Source: an uncultured Coriobacteriaceae bacterium
GTDB lineage: Bacteria > Actinomycetota > Coriobacteriia > Coriobacteriales > Atopobiaceae
Assembly: GCA_902803315.1 (NCBI GenBank)
Contig: CADCPM010000037.1
Coordinates: forward strand, 1 to 64,000
Reading direction: 5' to 3'
Length of the DNA stretch: 64,000 bases
The notes beneath the pieces were generated by a model. That model worked only from the letters and a program-made list of their open reading frames with translations. It was not told the origin of the DNA and made no database searches. A program made the translations under genes and the position numbers. Below, one piece after another: positions 27,348 to 36,573 of this stretch; position 1 is the stretch's first letter; each line of letters opens with the position of its first letter.

Positions 27348-30300
27348 ATGGCAAAAACGCGTGACTACATGGACTATCTGGACGAGACAGTTGATATTGC
27401 TCCCGCAAACAGTCAGGAGGAGTATCAGGCCGCACAAACCATAGCGGGCGTTCTGCGCGACCACGAATTGGAAACATCGGTAGAGGAGTTTGACGCGTAC
27501 CCATGGGCTACGCTCGTGTCGCCCGTAACGGCACTGCTGCTCCTGGTGTTTCTTTTGGTGGGTGGCCTCACGGAGGGCGCCATCCACATCGTGTTCCTGC
27601 TCCTGAGCGCGGCCTTGGTGGGCGTAACGCTGTTTATGCACTACAGTGGCACCAACCTGTTCGAGACCATAGGCCCTGCCTCAAAGAGCCAAAACGTGGT
27701 GGCCGTGCATCGGGCGTCTGGAGACAAGGTCGTCAAGGGAGCGCGTCCCATCGTGGTGGTCGCTCACTACGACACCCCGCGTCAGAACTTCCTCTACAAT
27801 TCTCAGCTCGCCCGCTATCAAGCCATGCTGCGAGGTCTCACCGTTCCTTGCTACATCGCCGTTGCCGTTTCCGTCTTCGTTCAGATCCTGGGCTTCTTGC
27901 CTGGCATCCTGCGTACCATAATGTTGATCGTGGGCATCATTGCCCTTCTGCCGATGATCTTGCTCGCCGTGGCCGACCTACAGTCTCGTTTTGCCTCCTG
28001 CACGCTGGGCGCAAACGACAACAAGTCTTCGGTCGCGGCGCTTCTGGCCCTTGCCAACAAGGTCCGCCCGATGGAAGACCGCGTTACCGGAGAAGCTCGC
28101 GAGGCTGGCGATCAGAGGCCCGCTCGTCGCACGCCGCGCCGTGCGGGAGACGAGCTGGAGCCTGCACCAGCACCGCGTCGCGTGGAAGTCGTCGAGGACG
28201 TGCGTGGCGTCCGTCACGGCAGGGAAGCCCTCATGTCGCTTGGCATCCTTCCGCCTTCCTGCGAGATCGTGTACAAGGAGCCTCGCGTGCAGGTTGTGGA
28301 GGAAGAGCCAGAAGCGGCACAGGGCGTTGTGGAGCCGTTGCAGGAATCCGTCGAAGACTCCAGATCGGAAACGGCCGGCGCTGCCGTGGCCGCGGGCGCT
28401 GCCGTGGCCGCTGGTGCCTTGGCCGCGGGTGCGTTTGAGGACGATCGCGCACCTGAGGACGATCGCGCACCTGAGGACGATCGCGCACCTGAGGACGAAG
28501 AGCCCAAGAGCTCGGATGAGGCCGATCTTGAGCCCGCCGTCAACGTAGAGGACGAGGGTGAGGAGAGCGAAGACGCAAAGACGTCCGCACGTCCTCGCCG
28601 CACCGTAGCGTCGCCCCTGCCCCCGCTTGAGGACGACGATGAGGACGACTACGAGCGTAGCAGTGCCGACAATCGCAAGAAGAGGGATGCCGACGAGTAC
28701 GACGACATCTACGAGGACGAATACGACGACGAGTACGGAGAAGACGAGGAGTACGACGAGAAAGACTGGGAGGAACGCCCGGGCGTTGGCACGTGGTTCA
28801 AAGGTGTTGTCTCAAACATCCGCGATCGCTTTGGCAAGGGTCGCAAGCAGGACGAGGACGAAGAAAGCGACGAGGAGTACGACGAGGACGCCGAGGAAGA
28901 ATACGGCGAGGACTACGACGAGTACGACGAAGAGTATGAGTACGAGGACGAGGAATACGAAGACGACTACGAGGACGACGCTGAGCAGGAGCCGGTGGAC
29001 GAGGACTCGGATGGCCAGGACGATAACGAGGCCGACGAGCAGGCCGAAGATAGCGAAGAGTCGGCGGTAGAAGAGAAGCTCGCGGACAAGGTCCCAGCCA
29101 TAGGCGATGAGCTGGCATCCGAGGACGAAGACCTTGTTGAGGACGAGAAGGAAGTCGCAGACAAGGTCGAGGACGAGGACGTGCCTGCGGCCGTTGCAGT
29201 GGCCGTTCCAGCGGCGGCACTTGCGGCAGAGGATGAGGTTGCTGCCAAGGCAGACGCCGAGCCCGAAGCCGAGGAAGACGCCGAGCCTGAGGAAGAGCCC
29301 ACGGTCGAGGAAGAGCCCGAGCCCGAAGAGGAATACACCGACGAGGGTGCCGATGAGGATCAACCGGTTTCCTCGGACGACGAGTACGACGAGTACGAAA
29401 CCGACGAAGAGTACGAAGACGAGTACGTCGAGGACGAGGAAGAATACGTAGAGGATGAGGAAGAGGAGTACGAGGAGGAGCAAGAGGAGGAAGAGCCTCG
29501 CCGCTCGTTCCTGCACCGAATCCTTCCTCGCGTGAAGAGGGAAGAAGAGGAAGAGTACGCGGAAGACGAAGAAGAGCAAGACGACGAGGTGTACGAGGAC
29601 GAGGAATACGTCGAGGAAGACGGCGAGTACGTAGACGAGGACGAAGAGTACGTAGATGACGATACGTATTACGACGCGGAGTCCGACGACGAGGAGTACG
29701 TTGAGGACAACGATGAGGAATACGTAGATGAGGACGAGTCCGAAGAAGAGGAATACGAGGACGAATACGTTCGTCCGACCATCGGGCAGCGGATCTCCGG
29801 TTTCTTCTCCAAGATTCGCGTGAGCAACGTTCCCGAGCCGGACGACAATTACGAGTCCTTTGAGGGCGAGCTTGGCAATCAGGTGGAACAAGGGGAAGAG
29901 GAGGTCTACGAGGAGGCCTACGACGAGGGCGACTTCTACGAGGATGACTACGTCTACGAGGGCGAAGTAGAGCCTGAGCCCGATGCATACGAGGATGAGC
30001 CTGCGTATGAGAGCTACCAACGGGAGGTTGTGACCCGGGAAGTTCGCGAGGAGGACTACGAGGACGTTCGCGAAGAGGTCTACGAAGAGGACTACGAGGA
30101 GACTGGCGAAGTCGAGTCCGAGTACATGACCTCAGAATCGAATTACGCAGAGGAAGAGCCGTACGACGGTCGCAGCGAGAACCCGTACATTGGTGGGTTT
30201 GTGGACGTTGAGTTGGACTTCGACGAGGAGATAAGGCAAGAGTCACGCCCGGCTGTGCAGCAGGCCCCACAGGAGCAGATCGCCGAGGAGCCTGTGCAGC

Positions 30301-31481
30301 CAGTACAGGCCGCGCGCACGCAGGACGAACCTGCCCTGAGCGATCCGAACCTGCTGCACTTCGACCGCGTGGAAGACGAGGACGTGGCAGCTCGCGACAC
30401 CTCCGGGCTCGACAAGATCTCCGACAGCTACGATTTGTATGCGATGAAGAGCACGCCGAAGGAAGAGCGCAAGCGTCCGGAGCCCATGGGCGATCCAAGC
30501 TGGGGAGTGACATCGTATCAACCGGCGCGTCCTACCCTGAACATTGCCCGCCGTGCCGCGCTGTTCGACATTCCGGATCCCTCTTCCGTGACGGTCGATC
30601 CTTTCAACAGCGACGACTACGACGACTATGACGACGTTTATGAGTACGACGACTATGGCTACGAAGACGTGCGGGACGACGTGATGGAGGACCAGCAGGA
30701 TGATGACGGCTACCAGCCTGTTGAGGAACAACCCGTAGAGTACGATCAGGTGGAGCCGGAGCCCGTGGAGTCTCAGCCATTCGAACCCCAACAGCCTTCC
30801 GTCGAAGACGTAAGGGACGACGTGCGTCCTAATGATTCAGCCAACGACCAGGACGTTCAGGGACGCCAAGAGCAGAGACCTTCCCAAAAGAGCTTCTGGG
30901 GTTCCGATAGCTCAAGGAAGTCGGACTGGAAGGGCGGTGCGACCGTGCGGCAGGACTTGCTGGAGAATGAGGACGAGCCTCTGATCATAGACGAGCAGGA
31001 CTTGCAAGACGCGATTGTGGAGCTCGGCGACGAGTACCTGGTGTCACACGACATATGGTTCGTCGCAACCGGCGCCTCCGAAGTCGACCACGCGGGCATC
31101 CGCGCATTCATTGAGGAGCATCGTCGCGACATCCGCGGTGCGTTCCTCATCAACCTGGATAGCGTGGGCGCTGGTGCGCTTTCGGTGCTGGTACGCGAGG
31201 GTCTCCATGCTCCGCGTCGCGCCGATCGCCGACTGGTGCGCATGATAACCGGCATCGCCCAAGACCTGCACGTCCAGCTCGAGACAGCCATGTACAACTG
31301 GGGCGAGCGTGACTCGGCGACGGCCATGCGTTCGCGCGTCCGTGCCGTGAGCGTCGTTGGCCTGGATGAGAACAACATGCCTGCGTACTCGCATACGCCC
31401 GACGACGTGCCGGAAAACGTTGACCCGCGGCAGGTATCGAACGTGGTACGCATTGTGACGGAGCTTATCCGTCGCTCGTAG
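27348..31481 (+). CDS. M28-family metallopeptidase split by a giant acidic insert
   Basis: A 1377-residue protein. The N-terminal part has membrane segments (about 55-95 and 165-210) and the first M28 zinc ligands in VVAHYDTP (H140, D142) and GANDNKSS (D224). Residues about 245-1225 are a low-complexity insert dominated by Asp, Glu and Tyr. The peptidase resumes at VSHDIWFVATGASEVDHAG (E1245 in the base position), NLDSVG (D1271) and YSHTPDD (H1349), so all key residues are present. Three short basic, amphipathic-looking islands (GTWFKGVVSNIRDRFGKG, RSFLHRILPRVKR and IGQRISGFFSKIRVS) interrupt the acid region. I chose the ATG at 27348 because AAAGGAAGAG precedes it. It is probably an integral membrane peptidase; its substrate is unknown. 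Confidence 0.88.
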   Translation: MAKTRDYMDYLDETVDIAPANSQEEYQAAQTIAGVLRDHELETSVEEFDAYPWATLVSPVTALLLLVFLLVGGLTEGAIHIVFLLLSAALVGVTLFMHYSGTNLFETIGPASKSQNVVAVHRASGDKVVKGARPIVVVAHYDTPRQNFLYNSQLARYQAMLRGLTVPCYIAVAVSVFVQILGFLPGILRTIMLIVGIIALLPMILLAVADLQSRFASCTLGANDNKSSVAALLALANKVRPMEDRVTGEAREAGDQRPARRTPRRAGDELEPAPAPRRVEVVEDVRGVRHGREALMSLGILPPSCEIVYKEPRVQVVEEEPEAAQGVVEPLQESVEDSRSETAGAAVAAGAAVAAGALAAGAFEDDRAPEDDRAPEDDRAPEDEEPKSSDEADLEPAVNVEDEGEESEDAKTSARPRRTVASPLPPLEDDDEDDYERSSADNRKKRDADEYDDIYEDEYDDEYGEDEEYDEKDWEERPGVGTWFKGVVSNIRDRFGKGRKQDEDEESDEEYDEDAEEEYGEDYDEYDEEYEYEDEEYEDDYEDDAEQEPVDEDSDGQDDNEADEQAEDSEESAVEEKLADKVPAIGDELASEDEDLVEDEKEVADKVEDEDVPAAVAVAVPAAALAAEDEVAAKADAEPEAEEDAEPEEEPTVEEEPEPEEEYTDEGADEDQPVSSDDEYDEYETDEEYEDEYVEDEEEYVEDEEEEYEEEQEEEEPRRSFLHRILPRVKREEEEEYAEDEEEQDDEVYEDEEYVEEDGEYVDEDEEYVDDDTYYDAESDDEEYVEDNDEEYVDEDESEEEEYEDEYVRPTIGQRISGFFSKIRVSNVPEPDDNYESFEGELGNQVEQGEEEVYEEAYDEGDFYEDDYVYEGEVEPEPDAYEDEPAYESYQREVVTREVREEDYEDVREEVYEEDYEETGEVESEYMTSESNYAEEEPYDGRSENPYIGGFVDVELDFDEEIRQESRPAVQQAPQEQIAEEPVQPVQAARTQDEPALSDPNLLHFDRVEDEDVAARDTSGLDKISDSYDLYAMKSTPKEERKRPEPMGDPSWGVTSYQPARPTLNIARRAALFDIPDPSSVTVDPFNSDDYDDYDDVYEYDDYGYEDVRDDVMEDQQDDDGYQPVEEQPVEYDQVEPEPVESQPFEPQQPSVEDVRDDVRPNDSANDQDVQGRQEQRPSQKSFWGSDSSRKSDWKGGATVRQDLLENEDEPLIIDEQDLQDAIVELGDEYLVSHDIWFVATGASEVDHAGIRAFIEEHRRDIRGAFLINLDSVGAGALSVLVREGLHAPRRADRRLVRMITGIAQDLHVQLETAMYNWGERDSATAMRSRVRAVSVVGLDENNMPAYSHTPDDVPENVDPRQVSNVVRIVTELIRRS
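28437..28490 (+). repeat. 18-bp tandem repeat (DDRAPE) inside the M28 gene
   Basis: GAGGACGATCGCGCACCT is repeated three times exactly, encoding EDDRAP units at the start of the acidic insert. Just before it is a second 18-bp-like tandem built from GCTGCCGTGGCCGC. Copy number is likely to vary between strains by slippage. Confidence 0.95.
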
Positions 31482-31492
31482 ACATAAACACA

Positions 31493-31554
31493 AACTAAGG
31501 GACAGTCCCCAAGTTACGGTTTTGGTACCGTAACTTGGGGACTGTCCCTTAGTT
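31493..31554. repeat. 28-bp-arm perfect palindrome between convergent genes
   Basis: Arms 31493-31520 and 31527-31554 are perfect complements around a 6-base loop. The arm contains AAGGGACAGTCCCCAAGTTA. It fills the gap between the M28 gene end (31481) and the surface protein gene end (31563), so it may act as a bidirectional terminator. Relatives occur at 43295-43351, 48021-48062 and 54068-54128. Confidence 0.95.
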
Positions 31555-31562
31555 GGCATTAG

Positions 31563-34500
31563 CTATCGTAACAATCGTCGTGCGATCAGCAGGCTCGCGC
31601 CAAACACCGCGAGTGCCGCCGCAAGGGCAAGCGCATGGCCGTAGTCGCCGGTGCCAGGGGACTTGCTCCGGGATGTGGAGTCCCTTTGCTCACCGGATCC
31701 CTTGCTGTCCTTGTCACTTCCTTTGTTTGGCCTGTCTATGAGGACGGTTTGGTCCTCGTCCGAGAGACTTCCGTGTCGTACGATCACGCGACCTTCCTTC
31801 ATGCAGGTCTCAAACACCACGATGCCACTGCCGCTTACCTCGCTCGCGTCAAAGTCAAAGTCCACGTTCACGCTGCCGTTCTTCTCTTGCGCGGTAAAGG
31901 TGGACTTAGCACAGAGAGGTTTTCCGTCTTTGCCCTGCAAAGCCTCACCGGTATCCTTGTTGTACAACGTACCCTCGATGGTATAGGTTTCCTGCGGGAT
32001 AAGACCTTCGTAAAGCACGACGTCACGTATGTGGGCTACGCCGTCACCGGCAATCTTCTTGCTAGAGTCGTTGCGGTTGGAAGCCGTCGTGTGGATGTCT
32101 GGCACATACACGGTTTGTTCGGCAGAGTCTATGTTGGCGTGGGAGGCAACCTGCCTGCCGTCTTGGTTCTCTCCCTCGTGCAGGAACTCAAAGGCAACGA
32201 TCGCATGTCCCCCAAGCTCGCGTGTATCCAGCGCAAACGTGAGCTCCACGGTGCCGTTTGGCTCGTTGGGGGTAAACGTCGTGGTGGCGGTGTATGCCTT
32301 GCCGTCCCCGTCCTGCAGAGGCTTTCCGTCACTCTTGTTCATGAGCGTGCCCACCAGCGTATAGGGCACGTTTGGTCGCAGCCCCTCGTAGGCCACGGTG
32401 TCGGTAAGGGTAATGTTGTCCTGCTCCACCTCGTGCGTTCCTTGCGCTCCGAGCAGGGTGGTGTGCAACAGAGGGAAGTGCGCGGTTTGCGCCTCGTCTT
32501 CCAGGTTGGCATGCACGACGATCTCCTTCTCGTCGCGTAACAATGACTCAAAGGCAACCACCTGCGAGCCGCGCAACAGCGAGGCATCCACCTCAAAGGC
32601 CACCGTTGCGGTGCCTGACGGTTCGGTGGGTGTGAAGGTCGTGCTTGCATGGACTTCCTGCCCCGATGCGTCCTTGAGGGCCTCACCCGTAGCCTTGTTC
32701 ATGAGCGTGCCCTTTGCGATGTACGTTGCGCCAGGCTCCAGACCGGCATAGGTGATGGTGTCCACGAGGCGTACGGTTTCTGTGACGTCAACGACCTGGT
32801 TGGACTGCTCGTCGGCAAGGGTCGTCCGAATGGAAGGCACATGAACCGTCTGACCCGCATCGTCTATATCTGCGTGGACGGCAACCTCGGCACCCATGCG
32901 TAGAAGCGTCTCAAAGGCCACGAGCGTCTTTCCCTCCGCAACTCTGCCAACGAATTCGAAGACAACTGCTTCCGTTCCCTGCGATTCTGTGGGAACGAAG
33001 CTCGTAGACGCATGTATCTCCTGACCTGCGGCGTCACGCAGCGGCTCGTCCGATTCCTTGTCTACGAGTGTGCCTTCCAAATCGTAGCGAACGCCAGGTA
33101 CCAGGTTTTCGTAGGAGACCGTATCTACCAGGCGTATTCGCTCGTGAGGGGCCACTTCCTTGTTGCCCTCGCCGTCATCGAGCGTGGTACCTATTTTGGG
33201 GAAGTGCACGGTCTGTCCCTCGTCGTTTTGGTCGGCGTGCGAGGTCACCTCGTCGTTTCCCTGCAAGAGTCGTTCGTAGGCAACAACCGAGCTTCCCCCA
33301 AGGGAGGTCGCATTGAGCTCAAAGGTCACCTGTACGGAACCCGCGCTTGTGGTTGGGGTAAACGTGGTGCTTGCAACAATGGGCTGCCCGTCCTCGCCGG
33401 CCACGCTCGCCCCGGTGTCCTGGAAGTGAAGCTCGCCTTCCACCGCATATTCCTCGTTTGCCTTAAGTCCCTGGTAGGAGATGGTGTCTACGAGCTGTAT
33501 GCGCTCGGACGCCGGGGCAACGTGATCGGAGCCACCATAGGTGAGGGTGGTGTGAATGGAGGGGGTCTCGGTTCTCTTGTTGTCGATGGAACCCATGTTT
33601 ATGTGGACGTCATGCTCATGGATGCGAACGGTAAAGGCAACGAGGTCATGGCCCTCGTTTGCGGGAGACCTCAGCTCTTGTACGGTATACACGTCGTAGG
33701 GGAGTGCGCGAAGCTCGTCGTTGGGCGTGGTTTGCAGGTCGGTACGACCGCTAAACCAAAGGCCAGCATGTGGGTCCAGGGCGCTCACGTTAACGACCCC
33801 ATCTTCCAGCGCCTGATCGCTCGCGTTGGTGTTCTTGGAATGATTCGACGCCTCGGTATTTGCAATGCCGTTCTCGTCGCATACCAGTACGTGGCTCTCG
33901 CCCGTGGTAACGCTCGTAACCAGCCACGCCACGTTTGCCATGCGCTCCATGGTGCTCTCGTCCGCCTTGTTGAAGCTAAAGGACCCGCGCATTACCTGGT
34001 CGTCAACGGAGTCGGCTTCACCGGAAATGTCCTCAATCACGCCGTTCTCGCGAATGCGTATGGTTGACGACCAGGATTCGTTGTGCAGGAAGCCCAAAGG
34101 CGCCTCCTCCTCGCGAATGGTATACGTTCCATACGGAAGGGCGTGGTCGTCGGTTTGTGCCAGGCCATCCTCGTTGGTGGTAAGCGTGCACACGACCTCG
34201 CCAGTACTATGCCGCGCGCCGTTTACGAGCACGGGTTGCTCGCTGTCCAGCGTAACGCTAAAAACAGCGCCGCTGAGCACGGCCTCTCCCTGCGTGAGGT
34301 GCTGCCCCGTCTCACGCGAGATCTTCCCCACCCTCACGCCACCTCGTACCACGTCGTTTGCCATGGGAGCAGACAAGGGCACGATTTGGTTGGTGTGGGC
34401 AACGTCCAGGGCAACCGTCTGCGGCTGGCAGGTGAGCAGCATGGAGTCGTTTGTTGCGGACTCTCGCACCTCGTAGGTGCCAAGGGGCAGACAATCGGTT

Positions 34501-36020
34501 GCGGTTTGTGCCACACCCTGCGCATCGGTGGTAATGGTGGTAACCGTCTGTCCCTCGTCGTAGGCTACGTTGCCTACCACCACAGCCTGTTTGTTGCGGT
34601 TCACAACCTCAAACTCAATGCCCTCGAACGAGGCATCTCCCTGAGCCTGCGTCCCCGTTTGGGAATCAACCTTGCGAAGGCTCAATCCCGCACGGCGTAC
34701 CTGCTCCTTTATCTCCGGCACCTCGTAGCTACCCTCGCCCGACACGTGCGCAAGGTGTACGGGAGCCGTATAGTCTGCCGGTGAGTCGACGTTCTGCCCC
34801 TCCAGCCAATACCCCGAAGGCGCCTTGGTCTCCTGAATGGTTACGGTGCCCAACGGCAGCACGACCTCGTTCTTGTCGTTTCGATAGAAGGCACTGCCGC
34901 GAACGAAGCTCTTGTCGCTGGGCATAACGTTGCCGGAATCGTCGCTGCGAATAACCCATGTGCGCGTTGGGTCGTCTGGCAGGTCGTTGAGGTCGTAGGT
35001 GCCGTCGTAATAGCGAATGGTGAACTCGGCTCCCGCCAGGCTGGCCGAGCCCTGCGCGCCTTCGTATTGGGCGTCCTGCTTGTTTGCCCACACTTTGGGG
35101 GCCTCGTATGCAGGAATGTCCTCAAGCGAGACATTCTTTGTCTGACCTGCCGAAACAGTTACCTTGTGTGCGTTGTTGTCGGTCCTATATCCCTTTGGGG
35201 CACCGGTTTCCTTAACCCAATAGGTGCCAGGGTCGAGGGTGATTTCGGCGCTGCTCCCCGCTTCGTTGGTTTCCAGGGTCCCCGCACGCTGGGTACAGGC
35301 GCTGTCCTTCCAAACGGTGTAGCGGGCGTTGGCAATGGAGTAGCAGGAATTGCCATTGGTTATGTTGGCCAAAGCGGAAGACTTGGATATTTTGAGCTTG
35401 CCGGTGATTGTGGGCGACCACGTAAAGCCGCCTATGAGCTGCGTGGGTGGGACCAGGGGAATATCTATTTGGCGAGGATTGGGAGGCAACGTGGTGGTAT
35501 CTATAGTCACGTCGTAACTCCCGTCTCCGCGAGGCGTCGCAGAGAACGGATGGTTGCCAGACGAGGGGGCAAGGAGCCCGTGCTGCAGGCACCAGCCGTC
35601 CTTATGGGCACCGTCAGGCATCACTACGGGAAAGTGCGTGCCAAGCTCATCGTCCCACTCGCCTATCCACGCCGTACCGGATATGGTGCCATCGGCATTA
35701 AGCGTTGCGGTGCCGCCATTGGGAAAGCTGATGGACGTGGCTGCCAGGGCAGGGGAGGGTGAGCAGACAAAAGTGGCGGATAGAAGCGCGAGCAAACAGA
35801 CCGAGACGACGAGGTTTACCGGAATCTTGCCTGTGTTCGCGAATGAGAAGGCCGCAAGACCGCTTCTTCCAGCGTGACCGATAGCTGCGGGGACGCCACC
35901 GCGGGCAATGTCGCCGCCGCGAAGCCTGTGGCGCGGCGGCGTCGTTGGGGCTTCGTGGTTGGGTTGGTTTGGGCTTCTGGACCGATCGCCCGATGACGGA
36001 GCGAGTGTTTTGGATCGCAT
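31563..36020 (-). CDS. Large VaFE-repeat, Cna-B-type surface protein with sorting signal
   Basis: A 1485-residue cell-surface protein. An extended N-terminus precedes a signal segment (IPVNLVVSVCLLALLSATFVCSP) ending ALAA. Next come several SpaA/Cna-B-type domains (for example GTYWVKETGAPKGYRTDN and GTVTIQETKAPSGYWLEG), which usually form internal isopeptide bonds. Then come five tandem VaFE-type repeats (about 105 residues each, with VAYE, VAFE, VAFE, VAFE and VVFE), which form Thr-Gln ester bonds in relatives. The C-terminus is SPGTGD, a hydrophobic helix and RRLLR, a variant LPxTG sorting signal for sortase anchoring. I chose the ATG at 36020 because AAGGGAGG lies ahead of it. The role is probably adhesion; no sortase gene lies nearby. 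Confidence 0.88.
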   Translation of the reverse strand: MRSKTLAPSSGDRSRSPNQPNHEAPTTPPRHRLRGGDIARGGVPAAIGHAGRSGLAAFSFANTGKIPVNLVVSVCLLALLSATFVCSPSPALAATSISFPNGGTATLNADGTISGTAWIGEWDDELGTHFPVVMPDGAHKDGWCLQHGLLAPSSGNHPFSATPRGDGSYDVTIDTTTLPPNPRQIDIPLVPPTQLIGGFTWSPTITGKLKISKSSALANITNGNSCYSIANARYTVWKDSACTQRAGTLETNEAGSSAEITLDPGTYWVKETGAPKGYRTDNNAHKVTVSAGQTKNVSLEDIPAYEAPKVWANKQDAQYEGAQGSASLAGAEFTIRYYDGTYDLNDLPDDPTRTWVIRSDDSGNVMPSDKSFVRGSAFYRNDKNEVVLPLGTVTIQETKAPSGYWLEGQNVDSPADYTAPVHLAHVSGEGSYEVPEIKEQVRRAGLSLRKVDSQTGTQAQGDASFEGIEFEVVNRNKQAVVVGNVAYDEGQTVTTITTDAQGVAQTATDCLPLGTYEVRESATNDSMLLTCQPQTVALDVAHTNQIVPLSAPMANDVVRGGVRVGKISRETGQHLTQGEAVLSGAVFSVTLDSEQPVLVNGARHSTGEVVCTLTTNEDGLAQTDDHALPYGTYTIREEEAPLGFLHNESWSSTIRIRENGVIEDISGEADSVDDQVMRGSFSFNKADESTMERMANVAWLVTSVTTGESHVLVCDENGIANTEASNHSKNTNASDQALEDGVVNVSALDPHAGLWFSGRTDLQTTPNDELRALPYDVYTVQELRSPANEGHDLVAFTVRIHEHDVHINMGSIDNKRTETPSIHTTLTYGGSDHVAPASERIQLVDTISYQGLKANEEYAVEGELHFQDTGASVAGEDGQPIVASTTFTPTTSAGSVQVTFELNATSLGGSSVVAYERLLQGNDEVTSHADQNDEGQTVHFPKIGTTLDDGEGNKEVAPHERIRLVDTVSYENLVPGVRYDLEGTLVDKESDEPLRDAAGQEIHASTSFVPTESQGTEAVVFEFVGRVAEGKTLVAFETLLRMGAEVAVHADIDDAGQTVHVPSIRTTLADEQSNQVVDVTETVRLVDTITYAGLEPGATYIAKGTLMNKATGEALKDASGQEVHASTTFTPTEPSGTATVAFEVDASLLRGSQVVAFESLLRDEKEIVVHANLEDEAQTAHFPLLHTTLLGAQGTHEVEQDNITLTDTVAYEGLRPNVPYTLVGTLMNKSDGKPLQDGDGKAYTATTTFTPNEPNGTVELTFALDTRELGGHAIVAFEFLHEGENQDGRQVASHANIDSAEQTVYVPDIHTTASNRNDSSKKIAGDGVAHIRDVVLYEGLIPQETYTIEGTLYNKDTGEALQGKDGKPLCAKSTFTAQEKNGSVNVDFDFDASEVSGSGIVVFETCMKEGRVIVRHGSLSDEDQTVLIDRPNKGSDKDSKGSGEQRDSTSRSKSPGTGDYGHALALAAALAVFGASLLIARRLLR

Positions 36021-36247
36021 ACATGCCTCCCTTGATCGAAGTTGGGAGACCAGACTACGAACACCGTTTCGCACGAATTTCTCCGCTAGGAAGTAGATTC
36101 TTCGCGCGTTTTTCTCGGCAATTGCGCAGCTAGAGGGTGTATCCGCAGGAAATGCGGCTTGCAGGATTGCTGCTGCTGCGCGGTTCCAAAATGCAGTCCA
36201 AAATTCGGCGTTTGCTCATTCACAAATCCTTCACATGCACGCAAAGA

Positions 36248-36284
36248 AAAAGCTGACAAGTGACCTGTCCCCTTGTCAGCTTTT
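36248..36284 (-). terminator. Intrinsic terminator after tRNA-Gly
   Basis: AAAAGCTGACAAG (36248-36260) and CTTGTCAGCTTTT (36272-36284) form a perfect 13-bp stem. On the minus strand it ends in a T-run, 48 bases beyond the tRNA. It can also work from the other direction. The stretch from 36021 to 36247 shows no gene; it would contain the promoter of the surface protein gene, which is not obvious. Confidence 0.85.
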
Positions 36285-36331
36285 CACGTAAAAAAGTGGT
36301 CCCCATTGCTGGAGACCACTCTGCTTTGCTC

Positions 36332-36406
36332 TGGAGCGGGTGACGGGACTCGAACCCGCGGATGGTAGCTTGGGAAGCTACTGCCTTACCACTTGGCGAC
36401 ACCCGC
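36332..36406 (-). tRNA. tRNA-Gly (CCC)
   Basis: On the minus strand the 75 bases form a cloverleaf with acceptor stem GCGGGTG and CACCCGC, discriminator T and an encoded CCA. The anticodon arm GTAGC-TTCCCAA-GCTAC gives anticodon CCC. The T-loop is GGTTCGAGTCC. A strong terminator follows. Confidence 0.94.
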
Positions 36407-36468
36407 ATTTCGCAGTATGTTAGCACAAAAGCCAACAAGGGGACAGGGTCTTGTTAGCCTTATGTCTC

Positions 36469-36544
36469 GAATTACCGACAGCTGCAATTTCGCCATGCAG
36501 CCAACAGGCATTTTATGGCTCTATAATTCAGCTGTCGGTAATTC
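36469..36544. repeat. Palindromic element E1 (GAATTACCGACAGCTG arms)
   Basis: Arms GAATTACCGACAGCTG (36469-36484) and CAGCTGTCGGTAATTC (36529-36544) are perfect complements, with a 44-base centre. Read on the minus strand, the centre begins AATTATAGA, like E3, and has a 20-base deletion relative to E2 and E3. It ends 30 bases before the start codon of paralogue 2. A separate small hairpin (CAACAAG...CTTGTTAG, about 36433-36458) lies just upstream. Confidence 0.95.
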
Positions 36545-36573
36545 GCCAATTCGCCAGTGGAAAAGAGCGCCAA

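Noticed and set aside
28798-30513. Long minus-strand open frames opposite the M28 acidic insert
   Set aside because: They arise from the GAC/GAG-rich repeats and give Arg/Pro-rich or Val/Leu-rich low-complexity products. The plus-strand frame joins the two halves of a peptidase.
36281-36294. Third parS-like site TTTTCACGTAAAA
   Set aside because: It departs from the consensus GTTTCACGTGAAAC at several positions and is part of the tRNA-Gly terminator.
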